Assembly: GCA_014879535.1 (NCBI GenBank)
Contig: JACSRX010000044.1
Span: 1-60,802, forward strand
DNA length: 60,802 nucleotides
Origin: Chthoniobacterales bacterium
GTDB lineage: Bacteria; Verrucomicrobiota; Verrucomicrobiia; Chthoniobacterales; JACTMZ01
Direction of reading: 5' to 3'
Below, piece after piece: positions 1 to 8,907 of this stretch. The notes beneath the pieces were generated by a model. The model was not told the DNA's origin and ran no database searches. It was given only the letters and a program-made list of their open reading frames with translations. How positions within the stretch are numbered: position 1 is the first letter of the stretch; each line of letters starts with the position of its first letter. The translations under genes and the position numbers were made by a program.

Positions 1-225
1 CCAACCCCGACGCCCACACCCACACCCACGCCAACGCCGAAACCCACGCCAAAGCCGACTCCCAAGCCGACCCCGAAGCCGACCCCGAAGCCAACGCCCA
101 AGGCCACCCCGAAGACCTCTCCGAAACCGACCCCCAAACCGACGCCGAAGGCGACTCCCAAGGCCACGCCGAAAGCAACCCCGAGCGCGACACCCAAGCC
201 CGCGCCGACCGCCACGCCCAAGACG
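1..225 (+). repeat. Short tandem repeat encoding a (Pro-Thr/Lys) stalk
   Basis: Imperfect 6- and 12-base units of the type ccgaagccgacc and cccaagccgacc run from the window edge to about base 225. Each pair of codons encodes Pro-Thr or Pro-Lys. The array begins before the window, so its full length is unknown. Confidence 0.85.
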
Positions 226-591
226 GCGGAGGCATCCGATTCCCCGACCGGTGCGCCGGTGCGCAAGGCGGAAGCGGCCGGGGGTTCCCCCGGTGCTTCC
301 GGGGCCAGCGAATTCGGATGGTATCACGAAATGATCCATGACCGGTTCTTCGGAGTCTGGGATCAGCCCACGAGCATTGTGGACTCGGCGAAATTCACCG
401 CGACCCTCCGCATCACGATCGGGTCCGACGGACGCATCACGGATTTTCGCCTTCTCCGGTCGTCCGGCAATGTGGTGATGGATGACAGTGTGCTGGCAGC
501 CGCGCGCCGTGTGCTCAAGGTCGATGCCCCGCCAAAGAGCCTGATTTCCGGCGGGTCTTACACTGTTAATATCAACTTTGAGTTGGATTGA
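1..591 (+). CDS. TonB-like protein, C-terminal part (5' end outside window)
   Basis: The reading frame is open from base 1, so the start lies upstream of the window. The first ~75 visible residues alternate Pro-Thr-Pro-Lys, the extended periplasm-spanning stalk typical of TonB proteins. The last ~75 residues (from about base 375) match a TonB C-terminal domain: beta strands with [15 protein letters not shown], a hydrophobic helix with AAARRVL, and a final strand ending in NINFELD. By family knowledge this domain contacts the TonB box of outer-membrane receptors and transmits energy from ExbB/ExbD. No exbBD or receptor gene is in the window, so the partner is unknown. An internal GTG at 259 is not a credible start because it would cut the stalk off. 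It could also be a TonB-domain protein not devoted to transport. Confidence 0.8.
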   Translation, partial: PTPTPTPTPTPTPKPTPKPTPKPTPKPTPKPTPKATPKTSPKPTPKPTPKATPKATPKATPSATPKPAPTATPKTAEASDSPTGAPVRKAEAAGGSPGASGASEFGWYHEMIHDRFFGVWDQPTSIVDSAKFTATLRITIGSDGRITDFRLLRSSGNVVMDDSVLAAARRVLKVDAPPKSLISGGSYTVNINFELD

Positions 592-618
592 CCGGTTGCC
601 CCCTTCTCGCCTGCCTAG

Positions 619-1755
<1,137 letters not shown>

Positions 1756-1773
1756 TCCAATGATTCCGCAAGC

Positions 1774-1797
1774 GGCGGCCGGGGCTCCCCGGCCGCC
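1774..1797 (+). terminator. GC-rich stem-loop between gap and pgk
   Basis: A perfect 10-bp stem (GGCGGCCGGG / CCCGGCCGCC) with a 4-base loop lies between the two genes. It is followed by only GTTTCC, so it may be a partial terminator or an mRNA-stability element that sets different levels of the two enzymes. Confidence 0.5.
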
Positions 1798-1816
1798 GTT
1801 TCCACATCCCAACGCC

Positions 1817-3064
1817 ATGGCCAAATTCAAGACCCTCCGCGACCTCGACCTCGCGGGCAAACGCGCACTGATCCGGGTGGATTTCAATGTTCCGCAGGAC
1901 AAGACAACCGGCGCGATCACCAACAACCAGCGCATCGTGGCGGCACTGCCGACGATCCAGCATGTCCTCGACCATGGCGGTTCGGTCGTGCTCATGAGCC
2001 ATCTCGGCCGTCCGAACGGACAGAGGGTGGAAAAGTTCACGCTCAAGCCGGTGGCCGACGAATTGGCGAAACTGCTCGGCGGACGTCCCGTCACGTTCGT
2101 GCCCGAGTGCGCCGGTCCCGCGGCCGAGGAGGCCTGCGCGTCGCTCAAGCCGGGCGACGTGGTGTTGCTGGAGAACCTCCGGTTCCACATCGAGGAGGAG
2201 GGCAAGGCGAAGAACGAGGATGGTTCTTCAGTGAAGGCCGACCCTGCCAAGGTGGCCGCATTCCGCGCCAGCCTGAGCAAGCTCGGTGATGTGTTCATCA
2301 ACGACGCTTTCGGCACGGCGCACAGGGCCCACTCGTCCATGGTCGGTGTCGATCTTCCTCAGAAGGCGGCGGGCTTCCTCATGGAGAAGGAACTCAATGC
2401 CTTTGCCGCCGTGCTTGAGCACCCGCAGCGGCCGCTGCTCGCCATCTTGGGCGGCGCGAAGATCGCGGACAAAATCCCGCTCATCACCAACCTCATCGAG
2501 AAGGCCGATGAGATCATCATCGGTGGCGGCATGGCCTACACGTTCAAGAAAGTGATCGACGGGATGGAGATCGGCGGCAGCCTGTTCGATCCCGAGGGCG
2601 CAAAGATCGTGGCCGACCTCGCCGCCAAGGCGAAAGCGGGTGGCGTCAACCTGATTTTCCCCGTGGACTATGTCTGCGCCGACGGTTTCTCGGCCGATGC
2701 GAACACGCAGGCGGCCGATGATGCCTCGGGCATCCCGGCGGGGTGGGAGGGTCTCGATGCGGGGCCGAAGTCCATCGCGCTTTACCGCGAGGCGATCCTG
2801 CGGGCCAAGACGATCATCTGGAACGGCCCCCCGGGCGTGTTCGAATTCGACAAATTCTGCGGCGCCACCAGGGCGATGGCGGAAGCCGTGGCCGAGGCCA
2901 CGGAAAGGGGCGCGATCACGGTGGTCGGCGGCGGTGACACGGCGACAGCCGCCAAGAAATTCAAGGTGGCGGACAAGGTCAGCCACTGTTCGACCGGCGG
3001 CGGCGCAAGTTTGGAATTCCTTGAGGGCAAGGTGCTTCCGGGTGTCGCGGCGCTGGAGGCTTGA
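1817..3064 (+). CDS. pgk: Phosphoglycerate kinase
   Basis: Transfers the phosphate of 1,3-bisphosphoglycerate to ADP, the step after GAPDH. The ATG at 1817 gives 415 residues starting [12 protein letters not shown], the normal family start. The frame stays open upstream to 1688, but that would overlap gap and the intergenic hairpin. The N-terminal substrate-binding RVDFNVP and MSHLGRP segments, the middle GGAKIADK segment and the C-terminal GGGDT nucleotide-binding loop are all present and in order. It lies directly behind gap. Monomeric cytoplasmic enzyme; nothing unusual. Confidence 0.97.
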   Translation: MAKFKTLRDLDLAGKRALIRVDFNVPQDKTTGAITNNQRIVAALPTIQHVLDHGGSVVLMSHLGRPNGQRVEKFTLKPVADELAKLLGGRPVTFVPECAGPAAEEACASLKPGDVVLLENLRFHIEEEGKAKNEDGSSVKADPAKVAAFRASLSKLGDVFINDAFGTAHRAHSSMVGVDLPQKAAGFLMEKELNAFAAVLEHPQRPLLAILGGAKIADKIPLITNLIEKADEIIIGGGMAYTFKKVIDGMEIGGSLFDPEGAKIVADLAAKAKAGGVNLIFPVDYVCADGFSADANTQAADDASGIPAGWEGLDAGPKSIALYREAILRAKTIIWNGPPGVFEFDKFCGATRAMAEAVAEATERGAITVVGGGDTATAAKKFKVADKVSHCSTGGGASLEFLEGKVLPGVAALEA

Positions 3065-3140
3065 GCCTTCCTGAGCGATCCGCTTGCTTATGACGAGATT
3101 CGCCCGAGTTTCCTGACGAGCCGCGGCTTGTCCATCCGAC

Positions 3141-4736
3141 ATGTTCAAATTCTTGCATCGGCAGCAGTTGGTGAAGAAGGGCCTGGCTTGCGGGAAATCG
3201 CGCCTCCGCGTCGAGGAGAGTCCGTGGCGGGAGGCCCTTGCCTGCGGATGGCTTCCGCGCGTGGCGGTCTTTGCCGCCTTTGCCGTGGGCCTCGGCTTTC
3301 TGATCTTCACGGGCGACCAGCAGGACCAGCCGCTCAAGAAATACCTGATTTGCCTGCTCGTTTTCGGCATTTCCATCGCGCAATTGTGGGTCAACCACCC
3401 GACGGCGTTCTATCGGAATTCGAGCCTGGCGCTGATTTACGGGATCCTCCTTCTGCAGTTGGGCGCGATCAAGGGGCTGCTCGTGCTGGCCGACAGCGGC
3501 CGGATCGACCTGCAATTGGTGCCGCTGCTCATACCCTACGCGCTCGCGCCGCTGGTGTTTTCGGTCCTGCTCGGGAGGCACCTCGGTTTGTTCGGCGCGG
3601 TGGCGGCGAGTTTGTGGGGTGCGTTTCTCATGCCGGTCACCGACACGGTGTTCCTGGTCATCTCGCTGATTTCCGGTGCGGTGGCGGTTCTTTTCACCCT
3701 GCAGGTGCGCAAGCGCAGCCAGCTCATCCGCGCCGGACTCTATGTCGGGATCGCGGTGTGGATGCTGGCGGCGATCTTCGGCCAGATCGGGCCCGCCTTG
3801 GTCTCGGCGCCCGGCCTCACCGATTGGGCCATGGTCGGCATGCAAACCCTCGCGGCATTCACCGTGGGAGTCGGCACGGCCATCATCGTGAGCGGCATTT
3901 TGCCGATCCTCGAACACATCTTCGGCATCACCACCGACATCTCCTGGCTTGAGGCGGCGGATTTGAACCACCCGTTGCTCAAGCGCATGACGCTCGAGGC
4001 CCCGGGCACTTACCACCACAGCCTCGCCGTGGCCAACCTCGCGGAGGCCGGAGCGGAGGCCATCGGTGCCAACCCGACCATCTGCCGCGTGTGCGCCTAT
4101 TTCCACGACATCGGCAAGTTGGTGAAGCCGGAGTATTTCACGGAGAACATGGCGCAGGGAGTCAATCCGCATGACGATCTCGCGCCGTCCATGAGCGCAC
4201 TCATCATCATCTCCCATGTGAAGGAGGGGGAGGACCTGGCTCTCAAGCACCGGCTCAATGACCTCGTGGTGGATGTGATCCGCGAGCACCACGGCAACTC
4301 GCTCGTCCGCTTTTTCCACCAGCGCGCCCTGCAGCAGGCTGATGACGCGCGCCTCGGCGGCAAGATCATGAATCTCCGGGCGGAGGATGTTCCGGCGGTG
4401 CGCGAGGAGAATTTCCGCTATCCGGGTCCGAATCCCCAGACACGCGAGAGCGGGATCATCTGCCTGGCCGACGCGGTGGAAAGCGCTTCGCGCAGCTTGC
4501 AGCGGCCGACACCGCAGAGGGTGGAGGATTTGGTGGACGAGGTGATCGAGCTGAAAATGGACGAGGGGTTGCTCGACGAATGCCCCCTGACGCTGGCCGA
4601 CATCCGGAAACTCGCCGCCAGTTTCCGCTTCACCCTGCTCAACATGCTGCACAGCCGCATCGCCTATCCCCGGGACGATGTGAAGTCCGAGACGAAGGCG
4701 ACGCGCAAAACCGAGGGGTCCGGGTCCGCCGCCTGA
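3141..4736 (+). CDS. Membrane-bound HD-domain phosphohydrolase (PgpH/7TM-HD type, short form)
   Basis: A 531-residue protein. Residues ~41-255 form about seven to eight hydrophobic helices, and residues ~275-510 form a cytoplasmic HD domain with YHHS (291-294), the metal-binding FHDIGK (His322-Asp323) and REHHG (381-385). The architecture is that of 7TM-HD proteins, whose Listeria member PgpH hydrolyses cyclic di-AMP. Location just before ybeY also fits, because 7TM-HD genes are commonly adjacent to ybeY. It is shorter than typical PgpH (about 700-850 residues): the large N-terminal extracellular 7TMR-HDED sensor is absent, with only ~40 residues before the first helix. Substrate (c-di-AMP) is inferred from the family. 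The start ATG at 3141 follows a 76-base gap after pgk. Confidence 0.88.
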   Translation: MFKFLHRQQLVKKGLACGKSRLRVEESPWREALACGWLPRVAVFAAFAVGLGFLIFTGDQQDQPLKKYLICLLVFGISIAQLWVNHPTAFYRNSSLALIYGILLLQLGAIKGLLVLADSGRIDLQLVPLLIPYALAPLVFSVLLGRHLGLFGAVAASLWGAFLMPVTDTVFLVISLISGAVAVLFTLQVRKRSQLIRAGLYVGIAVWMLAAIFGQIGPALVSAPGLTDWAMVGMQTLAAFTVGVGTAIIVSGILPILEHIFGITTDISWLEAADLNHPLLKRMTLEAPGTYHHSLAVANLAEAGAEAIGANPTICRVCAYFHDIGKLVKPEYFTENMAQGVNPHDDLAPSMSALIIISHVKEGEDLALKHRLNDLVVDVIREHHGNSLVRFFHQRALQQADDARLGGKIMNLRAEDVPAVREENFRYPGPNPQTRESGIICLADAVESASRSLQRPTPQRVEDLVDEVIELKMDEGLLDECPLTLADIRKLAASFRFTLLNMLHSRIAYPRDDVKSETKATRKTEGSGSAA

Positions 4737-4747
4737 GAAAGCCCGCT

Positions 4748-4776
4748 TTTCCAGCCCTCCCGGGTGGTGCTATATA
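4748..4776 (+). promoter_or_regulatory. Putative promoter of ybeY placed for leaderless transcription
   Basis: TTTCCA (4748-4753), 17-base spacer, TATATA (4771-4776). The -10 ends 10 bases before the ybeY ATG, and no Shine-Dalgarno sequence is present. Confidence 0.45.
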
Positions 4777-4786
4777 GAGCCGCCTG

Positions 4787-5245
4787 ATGCCCGCTGATCC
4801 AGCACCTGCCATCGCGTGGTTGAACCGGCAGCGCGCGGTCGCCCCGGCCGAGTTGGGACTCCGGGTGGCGGCCTTGGTGGTGGACCGGGCGCTGCCCGGA
4901 GTGCTTGCCGCCGTTCGCAGCCGATCCGTGCTGGGGCAGCTCCCGGAAGTCTCGGTTGTCGCCGTTTCCGACCGGCGCATTGCAGCGGTGCACGGCGAGT
5001 TTCTGGGGGATCCGACGCCGACGGATGTGATCACGTTCTTGCATGGGGAAATCGTGCTGAGTGCCGAGACCGCGCAGCGCGAGGCGTTTGGGCGGGGATT
5101 GCCGCTGCCGCAGGAGATCGCCCGCTATGCCGTGCACGGGTTGTTGCATCTGGCCGGATGGTCCGATGAAACCCCGTCGGATGCTGCGGAAATGCGTTCC
5201 GTGCAGGAGAAAATTTTGCGCCGCGCCATTCGTGGACTGTGCTAA
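4787..5245 (+). CDS. ybeY: Endoribonuclease YbeY (16S rRNA maturation), variant metal site
   Basis: Single-domain metalloprotein of 152 residues, the usual family size. It shows the TDVITF segment (79-84, equivalent to TDVLSFP) and the metal-binding helix with His117 and His121 in HGLLHLAGW. The family motif HGxLHLxGxDH normally supplies a third histidine; here that position is Asp127 (WSDET). Family function is 16S rRNA 3'-end maturation and ribosome quality control. It lies between the HD phosphohydrolase and a clpS-recO run. Identity is secure from order and motif; the His-to-Asp exchange leaves metal type and activity open. Confidence 0.88.
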   Translation: MPADPAPAIAWLNRQRAVAPAELGLRVAALVVDRALPGVLAAVRSRSVLGQLPEVSVVAVSDRRIAAVHGEFLGDPTPTDVITFLHGEIVLSAETAQREAFGRGLPLPQEIARYAVHGLLHLAGWSDETPSDAAEMRSVQEKILRRAIRGLC

Positions 5246-5257
5246 TTTACCGGGACC

Positions 5258-5854
5258 ATGAAGCCGCATCCTTCCACTGAAGCCGCTGCGGAAGTCGCAG
5301 CCTGGTGGAGGCTGGTCGAGTTGTGCCTGCCTTCGCACGAGGCCTGCGGCGCGGCCACCTTCCGCCCTGCGGGGGCGGAAACGCTCGGGAAGGATTGGGA
5401 GGAATGGGTCCGGGAGATTTTCCACCCCGTCCTGCGGCCGTCCTTGTTCTCGCTGCAGGCGGCCGCTGCGGCCCAGGATGTCAGGACGCTGGCAGAGGTG
5501 GACGGACGGTTGGGTTTTGCTTTGCCCGGTCCGGCGGCGCAAGGCAGCCTTGCTGCGGGGCGCCGGGTGCTGTTCGGCTGCGTGCCGCCGCAGGGATCGA
5601 GGATGCTGGAACGTTTGCGCAGCATTGCCGGGAATGACGGGACAGTCGGGCATATGGCAACGGTGTTTTCCGCGCGCGCGCACGTCTTCCACCTCCCATC
5701 GGTGCAGATGGCGGGGGCCATGTTGCTGGCGGAATGTGTGCTCGGGGCGGAGTCGGTCGGAGTGGTTCTTTCCGCGTCGCGCACCGTGGAGATGCTGCAG
5801 GGGGTGGCGGAACCGTTGACTGCGGCGCCCGCCGTGCATGTGATCGCGGTATGA
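5258..5854 (+). CDS. Conserved-looking protein of unknown function
   Basis: A 198-residue soluble protein that I do not recognise. It is Ala/Gly-rich without a signal peptide or membrane helix. The N-terminal half has WWRLVELCLPSHEA and DWEEWVREIFHPVLRP; the C-terminal half has hydrophobic strands such as SVGVVLSAS. The start lies 12 bases after ybeY, and its stop overlaps the clpS start by four bases (ATGA), so it is translationally coupled to clpS. It is therefore probably part of the ybeY-clpS-recO operon. A TAATTT at 5243-5248, nine bases before the ATG, could be a -10, but there is no matching -35. Role unknown. Confidence 0.75.
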   Translation: MKPHPSTEAAAEVAAWWRLVELCLPSHEACGAATFRPAGAETLGKDWEEWVREIFHPVLRPSLFSLQAAAAAQDVRTLAEVDGRLGFALPGPAAQGSLAAGRRVLFGCVPPQGSRMLERLRSIAGNDGTVGHMATVFSARAHVFHLPSVQMAGAMLLAECVLGAESVGVVLSASRTVEMLQGVAEPLTAAPAVHVIAV

Positions 5855-6141
5855 GCGAGACGGGCACCATCGCCTTGACCGGCACACGCGATGAGACCGA
5901 TGTCGCGGCGCCTTGGAATGTTGTCGTGCACAACGACCCCGTGAACCTGATGTCCTATGTGACGATGGTTTTCCAGCGTGTGCTGGGCTTCCCGCGCGAC
6001 AAGGCCACGCGGCACATGCTGGAGGTCCACCACAAGGGGCGCTCGCTTGTCTGGTCGGGTCATCGCGAGCGGGCGGAGGCGATCATCGAGCAACTGCACG
6101 GTTATCTGCTGCTTGCCACGCTCGAACAGGCGGAGTTGTGA
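5851..6141 (+). CDS. clpS: ATP-dependent Clp protease adaptor ClpS
   Basis: N-end-rule adaptor that delivers substrates with N-terminal Leu, Phe, Tyr or Trp to ClpA-type unfoldases of ClpAP. The ATG at 5851 (overlapping the previous stop) gives 96 residues: a variable N-terminal tail of ~20 residues, then the ClpS core PWNVVVHNDPVNLMSYV, a mid-helix VFQRVLGFPRDKA, HMLEVHHKG and a C-terminal helix with RERAEAIIEQLHGY. The ligand-gate Asn-Asp pair (HNDP) and the Met/Val hydrophobic pocket region are retained. An upstream in-frame start at 5734 would overlap the preceding gene by 120 bases and is unlikely. No clpA is in the window. Confidence 0.93.
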   Translation: MSETGTIALTGTRDETDVAAPWNVVVHNDPVNLMSYVTMVFQRVLGFPRDKATRHMLEVHHKGRSLVWSGHRERAEAIIEQLHGYLLLATLEQAEL

Positions 6142-6147
6142 CCCGGC

Positions 6148-6627
6148 ATGCGTTTCCGCCGCACATCTCCGCACGCGTGGGAACTCGACGACATGCATCC
6201 GCTGTTCGCCGGGCTGCTGGCAGAGCTTCCCGAGGTTGCAGCGGCCCACGACCGCGCCAGCGGGCGGCTTTATCCGGATCCTGTCGGAAAGGACGGACCT
6301 TCCGAGATGCGCGCGGATTGGGGTGAACACGTGCGTCCGGAATTGGAGTGCCTGTTTGCCTCCAATCGCGAGATCGTGGCCCGTGATCTTGCCCCGCTTG
6401 CGGATGGCGATTGTTCCGGGCGTCTCATCATTCCGGCGGATCACCTGGACGCGTGGCTGAATGTGCTCAACCAGGCGAGATTGATCACGGTCGAGGCGAA
6501 CGGCCTCGATGAGGCCGATCTCGACAACCGGGAATTCCCGGACCTTGCCACGCACCGTGGAATGGCATTGCTGCGGACGCATTTTTACGCCCACCTGCAG
6601 GAACTCATGGTCGAGGCGGTTTCCTGA
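6148..6627 (+). CDS. DUF2017-like protein next to clpS
   Basis: A 159-residue soluble, largely helical protein six bases after clpS. It ends in a helix-rich segment with LDAWLNVLNQARLIT and RGMALLRTHFYAHLQELM. The composition and the position directly behind clpS resemble the DUF2017 gene that follows clpS in actinobacteria, so I assign it there by context and similarity. The biochemical role of that family is unknown; a link to ClpS-dependent proteolysis is inferred only from neighbourhood. The start ATG is followed by FRRTSPHAWELD. recO begins six bases after its stop. Confidence 0.6.
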   Translation: MRFRRTSPHAWELDDMHPLFAGLLAELPEVAAAHDRASGRLYPDPVGKDGPSEMRADWGEHVRPELECLFASNREIVARDLAPLADGDCSGRLIIPADHLDAWLNVLNQARLITVEANGLDEADLDNREFPDLATHRGMALLRTHFYAHLQELMVEAVS

Positions 6628-6633
6628 ACGTCC

Positions 6634-7170
6634 ATGAGTCCGGCCGAAACGACGGAGGCCATCCTCCTGCGACGTGTGCGGTTCGGCGAATCAAGCTGCG
6701 TCCTTGTGTGGTTGTCCCCGGTCCACGGGAAAATCCGCACGGCGGCACACGGACCAACGCGGGGCGGAAAGCGGGCGAGGTTTCATCCGGATCTTTTCCA
6801 TCAGGCCGAGATCCAATTCGCCGCGTCGAGGAAATCCGACCTGCACACCCTCCGCGAAGTGCGCCTGATCGAGGCATGGGGGGGATTGCGCGGGGATTAC
6901 CACGGGCTGCTGGCCGCGTCGTATTTCGCCGAGTTGTGCGATCTCCTGTCCGAGCCCGGGCATGCCGCCCCGGGATTGTTCGACCTTCTGAGGAGGGCCT
7001 TGGGGCACCTGTGCGGCAATGCGCCCACGCGCCGGGCACTGGAATTTTTCGAGACGGAGGCGTGCCGGGTGCTCGGATTCGGCCATGAGGGGAATGCCCT
7101 CGGTGCGATCGAGGCCCATGCGGGCCGTGTTCCGGCGACCCGTCGCCGTTTGGACCGGATGCTGCCGTGA
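6634..7170 (+). CDS. recO: DNA repair protein RecO, short form
   Basis: Recombination mediator that helps load RecA at gaps. The N-terminal OB-fold is clear: AILLRRVRFGESSCVLVWLSPVHGKI matches the RecO start, where the protein senses the sugar-phosphate backbone. The C-terminal part (residues ~80-178) is the helical domain with YFAELCDLL and ALEFFETEACRVLGF. It is 178 residues against ~240 in Escherichia coli, and the Cys4 zinc cluster seen in many RecO proteins is missing, although CRVLGFG matches the segment that normally precedes it. No frameshift is obvious after 7170. It is the last gene of the clpS run; six bases separate it from the gene before. Confidence 0.82.
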   Translation: MSPAETTEAILLRRVRFGESSCVLVWLSPVHGKIRTAAHGPTRGGKRARFHPDLFHQAEIQFAASRKSDLHTLREVRLIEAWGGLRGDYHGLLAASYFAELCDLLSEPGHAAPGLFDLLRRALGHLCGNAPTRRALEFFETEACRVLGFGHEGNALGAIEAHAGRVPATRRRLDRMLP

Positions 7171-7188
7171 CCTGTTCCCACTCCTGAA

Positions 7189-7216
7189 TTGCCGAGGCTG
7201 TTCCAGCCGATTACCA
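7189..7216 (+). promoter_or_regulatory. Putative promoter of the TPR gene
   Basis: TTGCCG (7189-7194), 16-base spacer, TTACCA (7211-7216), ending seven bases before the ATG at 7224 without a Shine-Dalgarno sequence. Confidence 0.4.
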
Positions 7217-7223
7217 TGGTTCC

Positions 7224-7928
7224 ATGGTGACCGGGGCTCCGCCGAAACACCCCGCTTTGGTCGAGCGTGATGAGAAAGCATTGACGCGCGAGATTGCGGG
7301 CGATGCTGCCGCCGCGAGGAATGACTCGCGCGAGGCCCTTTCCTGCTGGGGTGAAGGGCTGGATATTTTTGTCGAGCGAGCCATGGCTGCCCCCGCCGCC
7401 CGGGTGGCATCGAAGATCGCCACACTGGAGGAGAGTCTCGGGGAAAACGAGGCGGCCTGCGCGCATTACGAACAGGCGATCGAATTCTACCGCAAGGCCC
7501 GGGATACGCAGCATGTTCCGATGTGCCTGAACAACCTTGGGATGCTGCGCAAGCAGGCAGGTGACCTCGAGGAGGCAGCCGTGCTGCTCGCGCGCGCGAT
7601 GAGCGAAGCGGCCCGGCACGAGGGGGATCTTCAAACGGAGATGGCCCTCATCGCCACCAATCTTGGAGCGGTGCTTTGCGAGTGCGGCGACCTGCTGGGT
7701 GCCGAGAAGCGCCACATGGAGGCGCTGGGAATCCTCGAGCAACTCTACGGCACGACGCACCCCGAGATCGGCCTCAGTCTCGGCCATCTGGCGGTGATCT
7801 ACCACATGCGCGGGGAGGAGAAAAAAGCCAAAAGCTTCTACACGGCGGCCCTGGCCATCCTCGACGAATTCCCCGGCCTGCATGAGGCCGAGCGGGAGAT
7901 TCTTCAGCAGAACCTCTCCGAGTTGTGA
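7224..7928 (+). CDS. Tetratricopeptide-repeat protein
   Basis: A 234-residue soluble protein built of TPR units. Examples are AACAHYEQAIEFYRKARD, CLNNLGMLRKQAGDLEEAA, IATNLGAVLCECGDLLGAEK and LSLGHLAVIYHMRGEEKKAK, spaced about 42 residues apart as in kinesin-light-chain-type TPRs. No signal peptide is seen, so it is probably cytoplasmic. TPRs scaffold protein-protein contacts; the partner cannot be read from the sequence. It lies between recO and the convergent prmA, with 19 bases to the prmA stop. It appears to have its own promoter. Confidence 0.8.
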   Translation: MVTGAPPKHPALVERDEKALTREIAGDAAAARNDSREALSCWGEGLDIFVERAMAAPAARVASKIATLEESLGENEAACAHYEQAIEFYRKARDTQHVPMCLNNLGMLRKQAGDLEEAAVLLARAMSEAARHEGDLQTEMALIATNLGAVLCECGDLLGAEKRHMEALGILEQLYGTTHPEIGLSLGHLAVIYHMRGEEKKAKSFYTAALAILDEFPGLHEAEREILQQNLSEL

Positions 7929-7947
7929 TCCCGCCGGCGCCGCGACG

Positions 7948-8814
7948 TCAGCGGCGTGGGGCGTGCAGAAGCAATGTGACCCATTTGCCGCGACGGCCAG
8001 CCTTTTCAAGGACCAAGCCGCGCGACAGGAAGGGGGCGAGCGTTTCATTCTCCTGGGCACGCAGGATGCCCGAGAGGATCAGGGTGCCGCCCGGGGACAG
8101 CGCCCGGACGATCCTGGGAGCGGCGGCGCGCAGGAGGTTGCTGAACAGGTTGGCCATGATCAAGGGGTGGCGCTTCCTTCCGGGGCGCCATGCATGGACG
8201 TCCATCACCGCGAGGGAAACGCGGGTGCATCGGTTGCGCCGGACGTTGTCCTGCGCCGCGCGGACCGCGCGCGGGTCGTAATCGAATGCCGTGACGCACG
8301 AGGCACCGAGTTTTTCCGCCGCCAAGGCGAGGATTCCCGAGCCGGTGCCTATGTCGAGAGCGGTCCAGCCCGCAGGCAGGCGGGGGGCTTCCTCGCGCAG
8401 AAATCGCAGGCAGCTTGAAGTTGTGGCATGGTCGCCGGTGCCAAATGCCATGGCGCTGCCGATGCGAAGCAGCACGCGGGGTTTCGGACGGTTCCCGGGC
8501 CAGCGGTCATGCGTATCGAGGATTGCCATGTTGCGTCCGAGCCGAAGAGGCTTCCGCGGGGAGTTGGCCTTGGCCACGATGGCCTCGGTGTCAATACGCG
8601 TCACGGCGCCCCCGAACAGGTGCATCACATCCCGCAGGGGCGCTGCGGACGGGCTGTAGGCTTCGATGCGGATCATCGAGGTTCCAGGGCGTCCGAGAAC
8701 GGCCACATTCTGCGCTCCCAGGAACGCCAAGCGCTCCCGCCAGGCGTCCTCATGCGTCGCCGAGGCATGCCGCACCCATCTCCAGACATGCCGGGGTTGG
8801 GATGCGGGTTTCAC
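7948..8814 (-). CDS. prmA: Ribosomal protein L11 methyltransferase-like (PrmA)
   Basis: SAM-dependent methyltransferase. The C-terminal half has motif I LDIGTGSGILALAA, then an acidic strand end FDYDPRAV and MANLFSNLL, which occupies the place of the catalytic NPPY-like motif of PrmA. The N-terminal half (WRWVRHASATHEDAWRERLAFLG) matches the PrmA substrate-recognition domain. I use the GTG at 8814 (288 residues). A TTG at 8862 would extend it to 304 but runs through an intergenic hairpin. Predicted target is L11; related enzymes methylate other substrates. It converges with the TPR gene and diverges from the DoxX gene. Confidence 0.82.
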   Translation of the reverse strand: MKPASQPRHVWRWVRHASATHEDAWRERLAFLGAQNVAVLGRPGTSMIRIEAYSPSAAPLRDVMHLFGGAVTRIDTEAIVAKANSPRKPLRLGRNMAILDTHDRWPGNRPKPRVLLRIGSAMAFGTGDHATTSSCLRFLREEAPRLPAGWTALDIGTGSGILALAAEKLGASCVTAFDYDPRAVRAAQDNVRRNRCTRVSLAVMDVHAWRPGRKRHPLIMANLFSNLLRAAAPRIVRALSPGGTLILSGILRAQENETLAPFLSRGLVLEKAGRRGKWVTLLLHAPRR

Positions 8815-8837
8815 ATCCGGAAAAGTGACGCGGCATG

Positions 8838-8859
8838 TCCTCGGGCTCAAGCCCGCGGA
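8838..8859. repeat. Inverted repeat between prmA and the DoxX gene
   Basis: TCCTCGGGC - TCAA - GCCCGCGGA forms a 9-bp stem with one mismatch, in the divergent intergenic region. It may be a shared operator or an RNA hairpin in the prmA leader. Confidence 0.4.
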
Positions 8860-8869
8860 CAACCCGCAC

Positions 8870-8898
8870 TTGCCTGGGCCTCCGTGCGCCGGTATAGC
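8870..8898 (+). promoter_or_regulatory. Strong-looking promoter of the DoxX gene, leaderless spacing
   Basis: TTGCCT (8870-8875), exactly 17 bases, TATAGC (8893-8898). The ATG follows nine bases after the -10, so transcription should start within about three bases of the start codon. Confidence 0.55.
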
Positions 8899-8907
8899 CG
8901 GTTGGTG

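Noticed and set aside
1-225. Possible CRISPR-like array at the left edge
   Set aside because: Units are 6-12 bases, contiguous and in frame with a TonB-like protein; no spacers.
2979-4652. Long reverse frame opposite the HD phosphohydrolase
   Set aside because: His/Gln/Arg-rich shadow without start context; the forward gene is secure.
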